From the NCBI GenBank assembly GCA_004151065.3, contig NWUY0300013194.1, positions 61,746 to 87,938 on the forward strand: 26,193 nucleotides of DNA. Reading direction: 5' to 3'. The DNA comes from Larix sibirica (Eukaryota > Streptophyta > Pinopsida > Pinales > Pinaceae). The notes under the pieces are model-generated. The model had not been told where the DNA came from and searched no databases. It worked only from the letters and a program-made list of their open reading frames with translations. Below, one piece after another: positions 10,045-20,356 of the stretch. Each line of letters starts with the position of its first letter. Position 1 is the first letter of the stretch. Position numbers and translations under genes: made by a program.

Positions 10045-10080
10045 TGTTGGGTCCCAACTTTGACATATTTTTGCACTATC

Positions 10081-10377
10081 AGTACACCTCTTTTCCCTCT
10101 TCATTCCTCCATATTCATCATTTCACTATTCCTATCATGATATTACTCATGACTTTGACTTCCAATCATCCAATGAGCTATAAAAGGTAGAATGTTTTCT
10201 GAATATCTATGAAATTTGTTGTTTTTAATCAGTACACCTCTTTTACCTCTTCATTCCTCCATATTCACCATTTCATTATTCCTATCACTATATTACTCAT
10301 GACTTTGACTTCCAATCATCCAATGAGCTATAAAAGGTAGAATGTTATCAATATCTATGAAATTTGTTGTTTTTAAT
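10081..10377 (+). repeat. 150-bp tandem duplication within the left repeat
   Basis: Units 10081-10230 and 10231-10377 both run from AGTACACCTCTTTT to TTTGTTGTTTTTAAT. The right long repeat has only one unit at the equivalent place (about 15470-15617), so the duplication came after the two repeats became separate. Each unit carries CCAAT and TATAAAAG. Confidence 0.9.
10179..10336 (+). promoter_or_regulatory. Duplicated TATA-box core of the candidate LTR
   Basis: TATAAAAG occurs at 10179-10186 and again at 10329-10336. Each lies shortly after CCAATGAGC (a CCAAT-like element), within the 150-bp duplication. In the right repeat the same place reads GATATAGAATG, a decayed TATA. This is what an LTR promoter core would look like, but transcription is inferred only. 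Confidence 0.4.
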
Positions 10378-12220
10378 GAATATATAGATTGATTATGTTT
10401 TTATTGATAACGTTACCATAATTCGTTCTTGTAACTATAAGCATGTAGATCCTGTAGCACAATCATTCAAAGGCATATGTGTGCTCCCTCAAATCCAAAT
10501 CGTGAACATGGGTTTTATTTCTAGATCTTTTTAAATGGCTTGGTTCCTATCCTATCAGCTCCAAGTCAAACAAGGAAGATACCAGATCACGGTCAAAATT
10601 CCAGTCAACACCCAAATAAAGAACCTCCAAAACAGATCAAATTGAGTGATGGTTAAGTGATTATGCATGAAATTCATGGCAGAAACAACCAATTCTCAAC
10701 CTTCAAGACACCTATGCATTTTATATATAGCTCCAACGCAAGGTCTAGTAGCATAATCATTTGATGTCATGGTGGCACACCTCTGAATGAAAAATGGCCA
10801 TGTGGGTCTTGTTTGTAAGGTTTGTGACATTGGTTGTGTTCTCCAAAATCAAATTCCATATGGGCAGTGGAAAGTGCCAACTCATAATACACCTTAGCAC
10901 TAAGCGTATGCACCCAAGCAACATTATATTTGCTCGATCAAATCCAATTCCATCTTGAAAGGATCGATTTCATGGATTTCATTCATGAAATTGTAAAATG
11001 AAATCGATATAGTTTGTATTCATGTATGAAATTATGTTGTCATGTTAATCCCATGCTTCCACAAGTAGCAAATGATTGTTAATTTGGTATGCAGATCCAA
11101 ACTATGGTGGATTGAGTGTGGAACGATTCCATTTTTAATAAATATGTTATATATATGTATGGACAGTAGATGAAAGGGGAAGAATGGAGAACTTATGCAA
11201 ATTACAGTTGCGATATATTGTATTTAATTCCCAAACTCTAAATATGAGGTTGTTGTTTGATCTTATGGTGTATTGAGTACTACTCATTATTGAAGTGCTC
11301 TAAGCACTGTATGTTGAGGGAGTTAGTGCCCCAACTCTCTAGTGTGCATTGCAACGTTAGTTAGTTTTTTTCCTTAAGCACATTCATGTCTACATCATTT
11401 CATTTCCTTTATTCAATTAGTTTATTCATTGTTTTATCTTGATTTCATTTGTGTGTGCATTTTAATTCAACAATTCAATTTCATGTTTTTATGTGTAATA
11501 GTCATCTACAAGAATTGTCCTTACTGAAGGTTGATAAACTAGTTGATATATGATTTATTACAGGACCAATTGAATGTTTAACTTCACTTGAAGGACTGTA
11601 ATGTGCAATTGATATATCATTTAGTGAACATCAATCCAATATATCAATACATTTATGTGGCTAAGTTCACTTTCTTTCTCTCCGTTCATCATTTATGCTC
11701 TTTAATTTATGTTTGAATTATTATGGAATTCCGCATGTGGTGTGGTGTGGTTTGTTACCATAAATCTTAACAAACTGATGTTAGATGAATTATGACAAAA
11801 TGAAAGTTAGAGGACTTGGATTGCCAGCTCTAAGGTTTATGGGTTTGATTTATGTTGATAGGTTTATTTGATTTAATGCTTTGTAAAGCTACGAGAGTCA
11901 TTTTAGTCATTAAGAAGAACTATATAAAAAAGATTATTACAGGAATATTTTTTACATGAATAAAAGACTGTGACCGGTATGAACAATATATCTCCAATAT
12001 TCCATCTTGATTGCTATAAATGATTATTAAGCAAGCTACTTTTAAACTCAATAGAATTAATTTAGCGTAGTTAGCTTCCTTCCTAATCCTTCATATATTG
12101 TGTTGGCATCTCATAAGTATACGAACTCCCAGATTTATAATTTAATGTCCATAAATTATGCTTATAAATTGACTGACATTTTGGCATCGTTTCCAGGGAG
12201 ATGCTAAGGGATTAGCGCAT

Positions 12221-12491
12221 TCTTTTAAGAGTAATGATTCATGGAAAGGAAAAACTTAACTCATGTCAAAATATAACTTGGTGACAACAAGGTCTTAGTA
12301 GCATGAGGCGTTCAAGTACATGATTGTTTTTCAGATTGCTTAAGTTTGCTTTGTGTAGTGTGTTTTATTTGTGTAGGATTTCATTCTTTTTTTTAGGGTT
12401 GAAGAGTTTTTTTAAGGTGTTGTAAGAACCCCCCATACACTAATCCATGTTGCAAGACAGGAACCATCAACCAACAATAAGGATCTAAGAA
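12221..12491. other. Retroelement interior, non-coding leader
   Basis: No frame and no clear tRNA primer-binding site. A T-rich run lies at 12385-12415. In an LTR element this position would hold the 5' untranslated leader. Confidence 0.35.
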
Positions 12492-13075
12492 TGTTCAAGA
12501 ACTTGCGGAATAAAGATGCTACTTCAAGAGCTTTCTCAAATTCTTGTAGCAATTGGAGACAGTTATGTATCTCAAGAAGTGATAGAAGAAAAAAAGTTTC
12601 ATGATCCACATCTACAACAAGTCGATCTAGAATATTTCTATGGTCATCCTTGCAAATCTGCAGTGGAGACCAAAGAATCATGGACAATCATCAATGGACA
12701 GCATACATTGGAACTTGAGATTGAAGAATTCCTTACAAGTTTTTGTTTTGATCCTTTGTGCAAGAGCCAAAACTTTGAATATCTCCAGGGTATGACAAAG
12801 GAGGATATGAAAACCAGTACTGATAAAAAAGAGAACCAAGGGAATAATGATTATATTGAACTTTGGTTCCAGACAATCATCAGGCCATAATATCACTCCA
12901 TTCTCCAACATTTCTTGACACCAAATCAACTAGAGCAATTGGTTCCTCGTATTATGGTATTTATCACAACATATTTTTCAAACTTGAATATGAGTACATT
13001 TGTAATCATGTTATACAGATGGTTCCATTTGAAATACTCCTACAGTTAAGAAAATGTTTACTTTTCCAAGAAGAG
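12492..13075 (+). pseudogene. Retroelement interior protein, N-terminal part, unrecognised
   Basis: An open frame (ATG at 12516) runs to a TAA at 12888-12890 and continues in the same frame to about 13040 without further stops, so one mutation separates two parts. The protein is rich in Glu and Gln near its start (LQELSQILVAIGD) and more hydrophobic later (HSILQHFLTPNQLEQLVPRI). I do not recognise the family. Its position at the front of the interior, between the two long repeats, suggests the element's own gag-like product or a captured host fragment. The plus-strand frames that follow at 13174-13720 are shorter and uncertain. Confidence 0.4.
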
Positions 13076-13173
13076 TAGGATAGTTTAGAGGAATAAATAA
13101 ATAAAATAGTAAAGATAAAAATAAGTCCAACTGTGAAAACCAAGATTCTGGTGCAAATGGACATGGGCTTTGC

Positions 13174-14133
13174 TTGAAAACCAGGTTTATAGCTGGAAAA
13201 GATCATAATAAGGTTATGCATACAGTTTTTGGTTTAATTATTTTCATCCATGGTTCTTCAAATCATTTTCATTTTGTGCTCGAGTTGGATGATGTGGGAT
13301 TCCTTAAGGCCTCCCTTCCAACAAATCTTGTCCCATCAACTTTATCACGTCATCTGGGATTAAGGTTAGAGACATTTTATAGTGCTTTGGAGCTTGCATA
13401 CATCAATGGCAGGTTTCCTTACTGACAGCAATGGGAATATATCAATGTCTCTTGACTGTCATATTATGCATGGGACTCAACTTCAGCACATCTATTTATA
13501 CCTATCAAAATGCACCAAGGTACCTTTATGCTCATTTTCATTATTGGTGAGTTGGCTCACGCTAGTTAAAAACATCATCAATGGTCAATACTCCAATGAA
13601 TTCTCTTTATGTTCGACTACATCAAAATTTATTCGCATAGATAGAATTGTACAAAAATTTGGGTTTCAAATGAAGACTATATGGTTTCATGACTCTAACA
13701 ACAGTTTGCAGATTTCATAATTGTGCAAATAAAAAGGGAATGTCAAACAAGGCAGTTGAACAGGGAAGATTGTTTTAAAAAGGAGTCATTTGATCCTGTA
13801 GCAAATATTTATGTTCCATTAACAATTTCAGTGAGACTTTCCTATAGTATAGGTTTAAAGTATTCATGGTTTCTATTTAGCATCAGTATTTCTTATTTGA
13901 CATGTCCAATAAGTATGATCAACAAAGCAAAGTTTTATATTCAAAATCAATACGAGATCTTTAGTTTCAATAGCACATCTAGTTCTAGATCCTGCATCCA
14001 AATACGAAAGCAACGAAATTTAACGAAAGGTAAAAGCATCATTCCAATTTATGTATTCATTTCAAATAGGGAAATTTGTATATGTTGGCAACTACCCATG
14101 CATCATGTTAATAATTTTCCCATATCCATTTGA
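13174..14133 (+). pseudogene. Retroelement interior, discontinuous open frames
   Basis: Three successive plus-strand frames lie at 13174-13425, 13382-13720 and 13723-14133, in different phases. Their translations have no recognised domain. Segments such as NLVPSTLSRHLGLRLETFYS look protein-like, whereas the last frame is Ser/Ile-rich and may be chance. I read this as the decayed middle of the element's coding region with several frameshifts. It carries no reverse transcriptase or integrase motif. Confidence 0.25.
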
Positions 14134-14473
14134 AAAGCATGATTTCATTGTGTCTTATTGTTGGTCCAATTAAATTTCACCTTATCGATATATAATTACC
14201 ACTTCATTTGATAACCACAAGGCATGTTGAAGCATCATTGCTCAAATTTTCTAAATTCCACCATATTCTTGCTATGATTACTATTCATGTGCCTCTTATG
14301 TGGTTGCATGATCTTTCATCCTAACCATTTGGCTATATACCTTGGTTCTGTAAGCTGATTTTTCCTATTGACAGTGCTTGAAGGGTCCAAGAGAATAGAG
14401 TTCAATAATTCTCCATATCTTAAGTGACTGAATTATGGCAAGACAAACAGTTATCTGATAAAATCCATTAGGC

Positions 14474-15090
14474 ATGGCATTCCTAGCAACATATCGGGAA
14501 TGCTGGCAAGTTTTCAAACGAGTTGGTTGGTTAAAGTTTCTTGCTAAGTTCCAGGGGTATAATAACAAGGTGACAGAGGCATTCACACATACATGTTATG
14601 GCTCTATAGTACAAATTGGTAATTTGGTACTGGAAGTCTTTGAAGATTCCATAACTTGAGTTACCAAATTACCTAATATGGTGAGCGGTGGGTCAAAACA
14701 AAAAGAGTCTAGCCATAGATAATTCCCATTGTACCTGAAATACTTTATAGAATTTCCAAACCCTGGAGTGATGGATGCAGAGATTACATACCCATAGAGT
14801 GAAGACACAATAGTTCCAGATATTGAAATTCAACAATGAGGTAACCACCTATCCCCCTTCTTCTCGTACTTCTTCAAATTCAAGTAGAAAAAAATAGGAA
14901 AATTCATAAACTGGAAAACAAATCCATGAACTTGAACTCTTGGATAGATATATTAAGATTGAGAATGAGTCTCCCGAAACCACCAATGTTAGATTACAAC
15001 AGGAGAATGAGATTTTGAAAGCTGAGAATGAGAGCTTGATAAAGTTTGCAAAGAAATTGTATAAGACGAGTAAAAGGATAAAGCTCTAGA
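14474..15090 (+). pseudogene. Gag-like C-terminal region with coiled coil
   Basis: The first frame, 14474-14659, reads FKRVGWLKFLAKFQGYNN...V.EAFT...GSIVQIGNLVLEV.EDSIT and continues after TGA as VTKLPN. This pattern is typical, to my recollection, of the uncharacterised gag-like or mobile-domain proteins of plant LTR elements. A second stretch, 14841-15089, is open except for TAG and TAA near 14890-14900. It ends in a heptad-rich coiled coil (LQQENEILKAENESLIKFAK) and a basic tail with TAG at 15087-15089. The fragments plausibly belong to one protein, now broken by stops and frameshifts. The family assignment is from motif memory only. Confidence 0.4.
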
Positions 15091-15392
15091 ATTGTAGACT
15101 TCACATTATAGTTTAATTGAAACAAGGGAAGAAATCACAACATGAAGCTTCCACATCAAATTTAGATATTTTGCTTGATGTAGCCACACGCCCACATGAT
15201 TGAGCATGAGGTCTATCTCAAGTTTTGGCAAGTTTTTAATATGTTTTTGGATCAATTTTGAGGACTAGATCAGACTCAAAGCTAGTGACAATGATAGTGA
15301 TAAATATATAGGGTACTATGCAGTGAAAAATCTTGGACATCCGTCAATTAGTTGGACTCAAGTGCCTCTTGGACTTCCAAAAGTGATCTAAA

Positions 15393-15416
15393 ATGATGCA
15401 TGAGGGCATGCATCAT
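15393..15416. other. Perfect 10-bp hairpin before the right long repeat
   Basis: ATGATGCATG at 15393-15402, loop AGGG, then CATGCATCAT at 15407-15416. It lies 17 bases before the right repeat begins at 15434, where an LTR element would have its polypurine tract. The bases next to the repeat, ATGGAGA, are only weakly purine-rich. Confidence 0.6.
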
Positions 15417-16203
15417 CATTAGTATCATGGAGATGTTGGGTCCCAACTTTGACATATTTTTGTACTATCAGTACACCTCTTTTGGCTCTTCATTCCTCCA
15501 CATTCACCATTTCACTATTCCTAGCACTATATTACTCATGACTTTGACAACCAATCATCCAAAGAGATATAGAATGTAGAATGTTGTCGATATCTATTAA
15601 ATTTTCGGTTTTTAATGAATATATAGATTGAATGTGCTTTTATTGATAACATTACCAGAATTTGTTCCTGTAACTATAAGCATGCAGATCTTGTAGCACA
15701 ATCATTCAAAGGCGTATGTGTGCTCCTTCAAATCCAAATCAGGAACATGGGTTTTATTTCTAGATCTTTCGAGATGGTTCAGTTCGTATCTAATTAGCTC
15801 TAGGTTGAACAAGGAATATACTGGCTCACTGTCAAACTTTCAATCAACGCCCAAATAAAGAACCTCCAACGCATATTAGATTGAGTGATGGTTAAGCAAT
15901 TATGGATGAAATGTGTGGCAAAAAGAACCAATTCTCAGCCTTCAAGACACCTATGCATTTCATAACTAGATCCAATGCAAGATATAGTGGCAGGATCATT
16001 TGATGACATGGTGGCACACCTTTGAATGGAAAATGGCCACATAGGTCTTGTTTGTAAGGTATGTGACATGGTTCATGTTCTCCAAAAGCGACTTCCAGAT
16101 GAGTAGTGGAAAGTGCCAACTCAAAATACACCTCAACACTAAGCATATGCAACCAAACAACATTATCTATGTTCGATCCAATCCATTTCCAGCTTGAAAG
16201 GAT

Positions 16204-16232
16204 CAATTTCATGGATTTCATCCATGAAATTG
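16204..16232 (+). other. 13-bp hairpin conserved in both long repeats
   Basis: CAATTTCATGGAT (16204-16216) pairs perfectly with ATCCATGAAATTG (16220-16232) around a TTC loop. The left repeat has the same structure at 10965-10993, with two G:T positions and the same loop. Its flanks in the left copy add an outer inverted pair, ATCGATTTCAT and ATGAAATCGAT. It could be an RNA structure of the element's transcript. Confidence 0.6.
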
Positions 16233-17130
16233 TCAAATGAAACCCATATAGTTTGTATTCATGTATGAAATTATGCTATCATGTTAATACCTTGCTTCCA
16301 CAATTAGCAAATGATTGCTAATTTGATATGCATATGCAAACTATGGGGATTGTGTATGGAACGATTCCCTTTGTAATAAATTTGTTATATATTTGTATGG
16401 ACGATAGATGAAAAAGGGGAGGAATAGTGAACTTATGCAAATTATAGCTGTGATCTATTGCATTTAATTCCCAAACTCTAAATATAAGGTTGTTGTTTGA
16501 TTATGACGTGTTGAGGGCTGCTTAGTATTGGAGTGCTCTAAGTAGAGTATGCCAAGGGAGACAGGCCCCCCTCTCTCTGGTATGCACCACAAAGTTAGTT
16601 AGTTTATTTCCTTAGGTGCATTTAAGTCTGCAACATTACATTTCCTTTATTCTGTTAGTTGATGCATTATTTTATCTTGGTTTCATTTATGTGTGCATTT
16701 TAATTCAAGTATTCTATTTCATGTTTTTATGAGTGTAACAGTCATCTACAAGAATTGTCCTTACTGAAGGTTGATAAACTAATCGATCTATAATTTATTA
16801 CAGGACCATTTGAAAGTTTAACTTCACTTGAAGGACTGTAATATACAATTGATATAGCATTTAGTGAACATCGATCTAGTAGATCAATACATTTATGTGG
16901 CTAAGTTCATTTGCTTTCTCTTTGTTCATCATTTGCGCTCTTTAATTTATTTTTGAAGTGTGATCGAAATTCCGCATGTGGTGTAGTGTGGTTTGTTACC
17001 ATAAATCTTAGTAAGCTGATGTTACATGAATTATGACAAAACAAAAGTTGTAGGACTTGGATTGCCAACTCTGAGGTTTCTAGGTTTGATTTATGCTGAG
17101 AGATTTGTTTGATTTAATGCTTTATAAAGC

Positions 17131-17152
17131 TACATGAGTAATTTGAATCATT
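17131..17152. repeat. LINE target-site duplication, left copy
   Basis: TACATGAGTAATTTGAATCATT here matches 24257-24278 at 20 of 22 positions. It adjoins the T-rich tract that is the LINE poly(A) tail read on plus. Confidence 0.85.
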
Positions 17153-17159
17153 TTTTTTT

Positions 17160-17534
17160 ACACAAACGGTTGATAAGATTTGATAAAAAGAAGAGCCGGA
17201 AAGTACAAAATGCAGGGGTTGATTGCTCCCTTCGCAGGGCAGCATCTAGCTCACCCTGTTCATCATTTACATGCTTGAAACTACAGTAGATTCTTCCAGG
17301 TCCATGAAAACTGTAACATTTGACAAACTGTCCTAATAACCTAATACAAAATAAATACATATATATATGTTGATAACTTAAACAAGAGACTGAAAATTGG
17401 AGCTTTTCCATATAAGTGTCGTTTCTTGTGAGATGCTCCCAGCTAGTGGCTTTCCAAGATGCAGAGTATAAGCTATAGAGCTCATGAAGATACCTAACAA
17501 AACAAAAATAAGGGCTGAACCGACCAACTTGCAG
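17160..17534 (-). other. LINE 3' UTR
   Basis: Sequence between the stop of the extended third ORF (17535-17537) and the poly(A) tract. A short minus-strand frame at 17148-17411 runs through the tail and is not considered coding. Confidence 0.6.
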
Positions 17535-18533
17535 CTAGGGAATACCGGTGTTCATGACTACTCCATTGGACTCAGTGGCCCCGTTCCTATCCGAGCTTAG
17601 GTCGATGAAGTTCCCTGCCTGTGCCATGAAGTTCTTCAATTTCTCCATCTTCCTTTCCAATCCAGCCATGTCCCTGCTTCCAACACCAATTTTACGCTTT
17701 TTATGTGGGTAGAAGAGGCCCAACGTCTCCTCCAGGTGCTCCACCTTCTCAACCACCAGACTGCTCTACTGCTTAACCTCATGATGTGTTGCTTGAGACA
17801 GAGAAAAAAGGTGAGTCAAAATTTGCTTATATTCCAGGTTCTCGTTTCGAATGAGTCGGACTTGACCTTCCAACTCTTGAAGCTGACAGTTCATCTCTAG
17901 GTCATGCTTTGTGAGGCCGTGATTCTCATCGAAGTTCTGAGCGCTCCCAGCCCCGTCTTGTCTGTGACAAAGGCCACGCCCCGAATGCCTTTTGCCCATC
18001 CAGACTCCAGCCTCTTCATCACCCGACGGCAACGCCCTGTTGCAAGTAGAGATAGGGCCAGCAAACTTATTATTTCCAAAGCATTTCCTACAGGAATTAT
18101 CCCCAACCGGAGGAAGCGAGTGGTGTTCCATCCTTCTAACCAAATGAAGCACAAAGAGCCTATGCGAAAACCTGCACAAAACTAGCAAGAAGACCAGCAC
18201 AAACCATAATGAAGAGAAAACAATGAATGCATGAGGGTCTTCCCACAAACCCTGTCTTAAGCCGAGCTTGTGACGACGCATGTTGGCCATCTGTCCTTCC
18301 GGCCGGCTGCAATAAATTTTGATATGCCTCCAAATCTCACGAAGATATAACTCACCGTCACTACGGGGGGTGTGATTTCCCAAAACCAAGAGCTTAGGAT
18401 TTCTATAGTTGGAATTCATAAGGTTATAGATTTTGTAATAGGAGAAATGAAGGACCAAGGTTCCTTGTGGAGACCCTGGACTAGGGGATCCATATATTTG
18501 TTGAGATGACATTATCACTTTCGAGGGAGACAT
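17535..18533 (-). CDS. LINE ORF3: membrane-segment and coiled-coil protein
   Basis: The main frame runs from ATG at 18531-18533 to TAG at 17766-17768, 255 codons. It continues in frame for 76 more codons to 17535, so one TAG divides a roughly 332-codon frame. It overlaps the last 17 codons of ORF2 in another phase; a second ATG lies at 18510-18512. Features: a hydrophobic segment at residues 102-120 (FIVFSSLWFVLVFLLVLC), a Cys/His cluster (C148, C151, C164, C189, H190), and a heptad-like, Leu- and Glu-rich region from about 210, running past the TAG to about residue 280. A basic KKRK patch lies after the TAG. I recognise no family. Function is unknown; a membrane or assembly role is speculation. 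It could be a captured host gene or a lineage-specific ORF. Confidence 0.55.
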
Positions 18534-19116
18534 AAGGGATTCCAACTCCAGAATTTTCCATTACGTCAGCTTGCCCATTAAGATTTCTCAAGACATGCTA
18601 GAAGGAAACGTTATTAAACTCTTTACTAATGCTGAGGAGAAGGTGGTGCAGTTTGGATGAGGGTTGCTTCCTGGTTTTAACAATGTTCTTGGCGTCTCAA
18701 ATGACGATAAGAGAGTCCCCAATAACCATCAGGTTCTCGATGCCCAGACTTAGAGCTATCTCTAGCCCTTTTATGAGCACAAGCCACTACGCTCCATTGT
18801 TCGTCTTCCCTCCAATACCCCATGCAAAAATTTTCATGTTGTTCCCCTTGGATTCTAAGATAACTCCCCCCGCACCTACCAACCCTAGGTTTCCTTTTAA
18901 GGCACCATCAAAGAAGAGAGAGCTGCAGTTTAAATTCTTCATCCAATCTTGAAAATCTTCATTACTAAGGCGTACTTGCCAAGACTTAGGCCTAGGTTTT
19001 TTAGGAGGCTTTCTCCAGGAGAAGGAGGAGTTTGGCATGAGAAAATCAGCCATCCAGCATCTTTCATCCACAGTTAGAGGTTCTTGATGGATGTTATTCA
19101 TTCCCCAGGAAGACAA
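18481..19116 (-). pseudogene. ORF2 RNase H domain
   Basis: RVT_3-type RNase H, which degrades the RNA strand of RNA/DNA hybrids. FFDGALKGN carries the first catalytic Asp (near 18905), a frameshift near 18790 disrupts the part with the conserved Glu (LIKGLEIAL), and IGDSLIVI carries the next Asp near 18710. The domain closes with HVLRNLNGQADVMENSG near 18590-18550. The TGA after LIVI and the TAG before HVLR are decay. It ends 17 codons inside the third ORF. Confidence 0.9.
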
Positions 19117-19278
19117 GGCCTTAATCCACAGGGCTTTGGCTGAGGAATAGACCGAGCTGGGGCTTGTGGGAGTGCCTTCAAAGATTTCTTTATTCCTAGC
19201 CGTCCAAATTTTCCAGCAGATGAACCTGGGGAGTGCCTCCCAAGCTCTGGTGAAGTCTGGCTTCCTAAAAAGAGAGCC

Positions 19279-20220
19279 TTAATAATAATCCTTCCGGCAC
19301 TTGAAGAAATCATTCATGTTAGTGGGCATCACAATATTGAAATTCAGGTTGCTCAAGGCTAGACTCAAAACTTCTTGGGATAAATTGCACTCAAGGAAGA
19401 TGTGATCAATGGATTCTTCCAATTCTTTACAGAGGATGCAGCGTATAGGGCCTTCTATTCCACGCTTTCTCAAATTCTCAGCGGTCAATATTTTCCTGTG
19501 GGCAAGGATCCAGAAAAATACATTAACCTTTGGCAACCCATCTTTATGCCAAATTTTGCTCCAATTTGCGTCTTTGCTTCTGCTTACACTGCTATTGAAA
19601 ACATGGAGGTATCCTTCTCTCATCGTGTAGTTTTCGAACTTCCCCAGCCCCTTCGATCCTTAAGATTCCGATTAGAAGGAATTTGTTCCTGGAGAAGGGA
19701 GAGGAAGAGATCAAAGTCTGGTTTCAAGTGCTCAGGAAGGTCGAGGTTCTTCCAGTCGGCCCACCTTCCATTATTGGTCCAGTTGGAGATGTTGACTAAC
19801 GTGTGGATGTTGTTGTGATCTAGCCAATTTCTTATGTCGGCTAACCCATGTTGATAACTAGATGGGGAGCTCCGTTCAAGGTTGTCCTGCCAAATCTTAA
19901 TAAGTTTTCCATTACCAGCCACCCAGTGAATTTTGTCCTGGATGATAAAGGCCGATTTTTTGCAGAGTTCCCAAATCGGGGTTCCTTTTTTCCCCATATT
20001 CATATCTTCGATACAACGTCTTCTCGAACCTTTCATGTATTTTTTCTGGAGGGCTTGTTTCCACCAGGCATCCTTATCTGTAACAAGTCGCCAAAGGATC
20101 TTGGCCCCAAGGGCTAAATTCATAATTATGGGGTCTTTGACATCAGCTCCTCCGAGATTCTTCGGACTGCAGATCGTGTCCCAGTTGATTAGATGATATT
20201 TCCTAGTATTGTTAGCCTTG
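19279..20220 (-). pseudogene. ORF2 post-RT region and zf-RVT
   Basis: Contains GAKILWRLVTDKDAWWKQAL (about 20110-20050), the region between RT and the zinc-binding domain, interrupted by a frameshift near 19630. Then comes zf-RVT, with DGLPKVNVFFWILAHRKI and the Cys/His cluster CILCKELEESIDHIFLEC near 19440-19385. zf-RVT is a conserved domain of plant LINE ORF2 and is thought to bind nucleic acid. A TAA at 19279-19281 follows in frame. Confidence 0.88.
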
Positions 20221-20356
20221 CCTCCCTGCCATAGAAACTTGCGGATCTCGTGATTAATTTCTTGAATGATTTGGAAGGGAGCTAGAGAAATGGAGCAAAC
20301 ATAAATAGGGAGTGCAGACAGGATGGACTTAATAAGAGTGAGCTTCCTAGTAGGGT

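Larger units (their letters stand above)
10045..12220 (+). repeat. Left long direct repeat (candidate 5' LTR)
   Basis: Aligns over almost its whole length with the right copy. Near-identical stretches occur at 10425-10530 versus 15665-15770, and at 11510-11640 versus 16740-16870. Clear similarity ends near 12180 (24549 in the right copy), with a weaker match beyond at TTTCCAGGGA. It holds a CCAAT/TATAAAAG promoter-like core that is duplicated in tandem, and a conserved hairpin near 10965-10993. Confidence 0.75.
15434..17152 (+). repeat. Right long direct repeat (candidate 3' LTR), left part
   Basis: Starts at TGTTGGGTCCCAAC exactly as the left copy does and follows it collinearly to 17152, where the LINE interrupts it. 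The single 150-bp unit and a decayed TATA distinguish it from the left copy. The empty site can be read in the left copy near 11890-11911. Confidence 0.75.

Noticed and set aside
9972-10190. 72-codon plus-strand frame
   Set aside because: Crosses the edge between the tRNA-like sequence and the left long repeat, so it is a chance fusion.
15370-15434. Helitron 3' end (hairpin near a terminus)
   Set aside because: No CTRR-T end follows the hairpin and no RepHel protein is present.
17703-18185. Plus-strand frames opposite ORF3
   Set aside because: ORF3 on minus is longer, sits inside a minus-strand element, and has organised features. The plus frames are shorter and unstructured.
19402-20196. 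Plus-strand frames of 73-138 codons
   Set aside because: Antisense shadows of LINE ORF2 (zf-RVT and post-RT region); no independent protein features.
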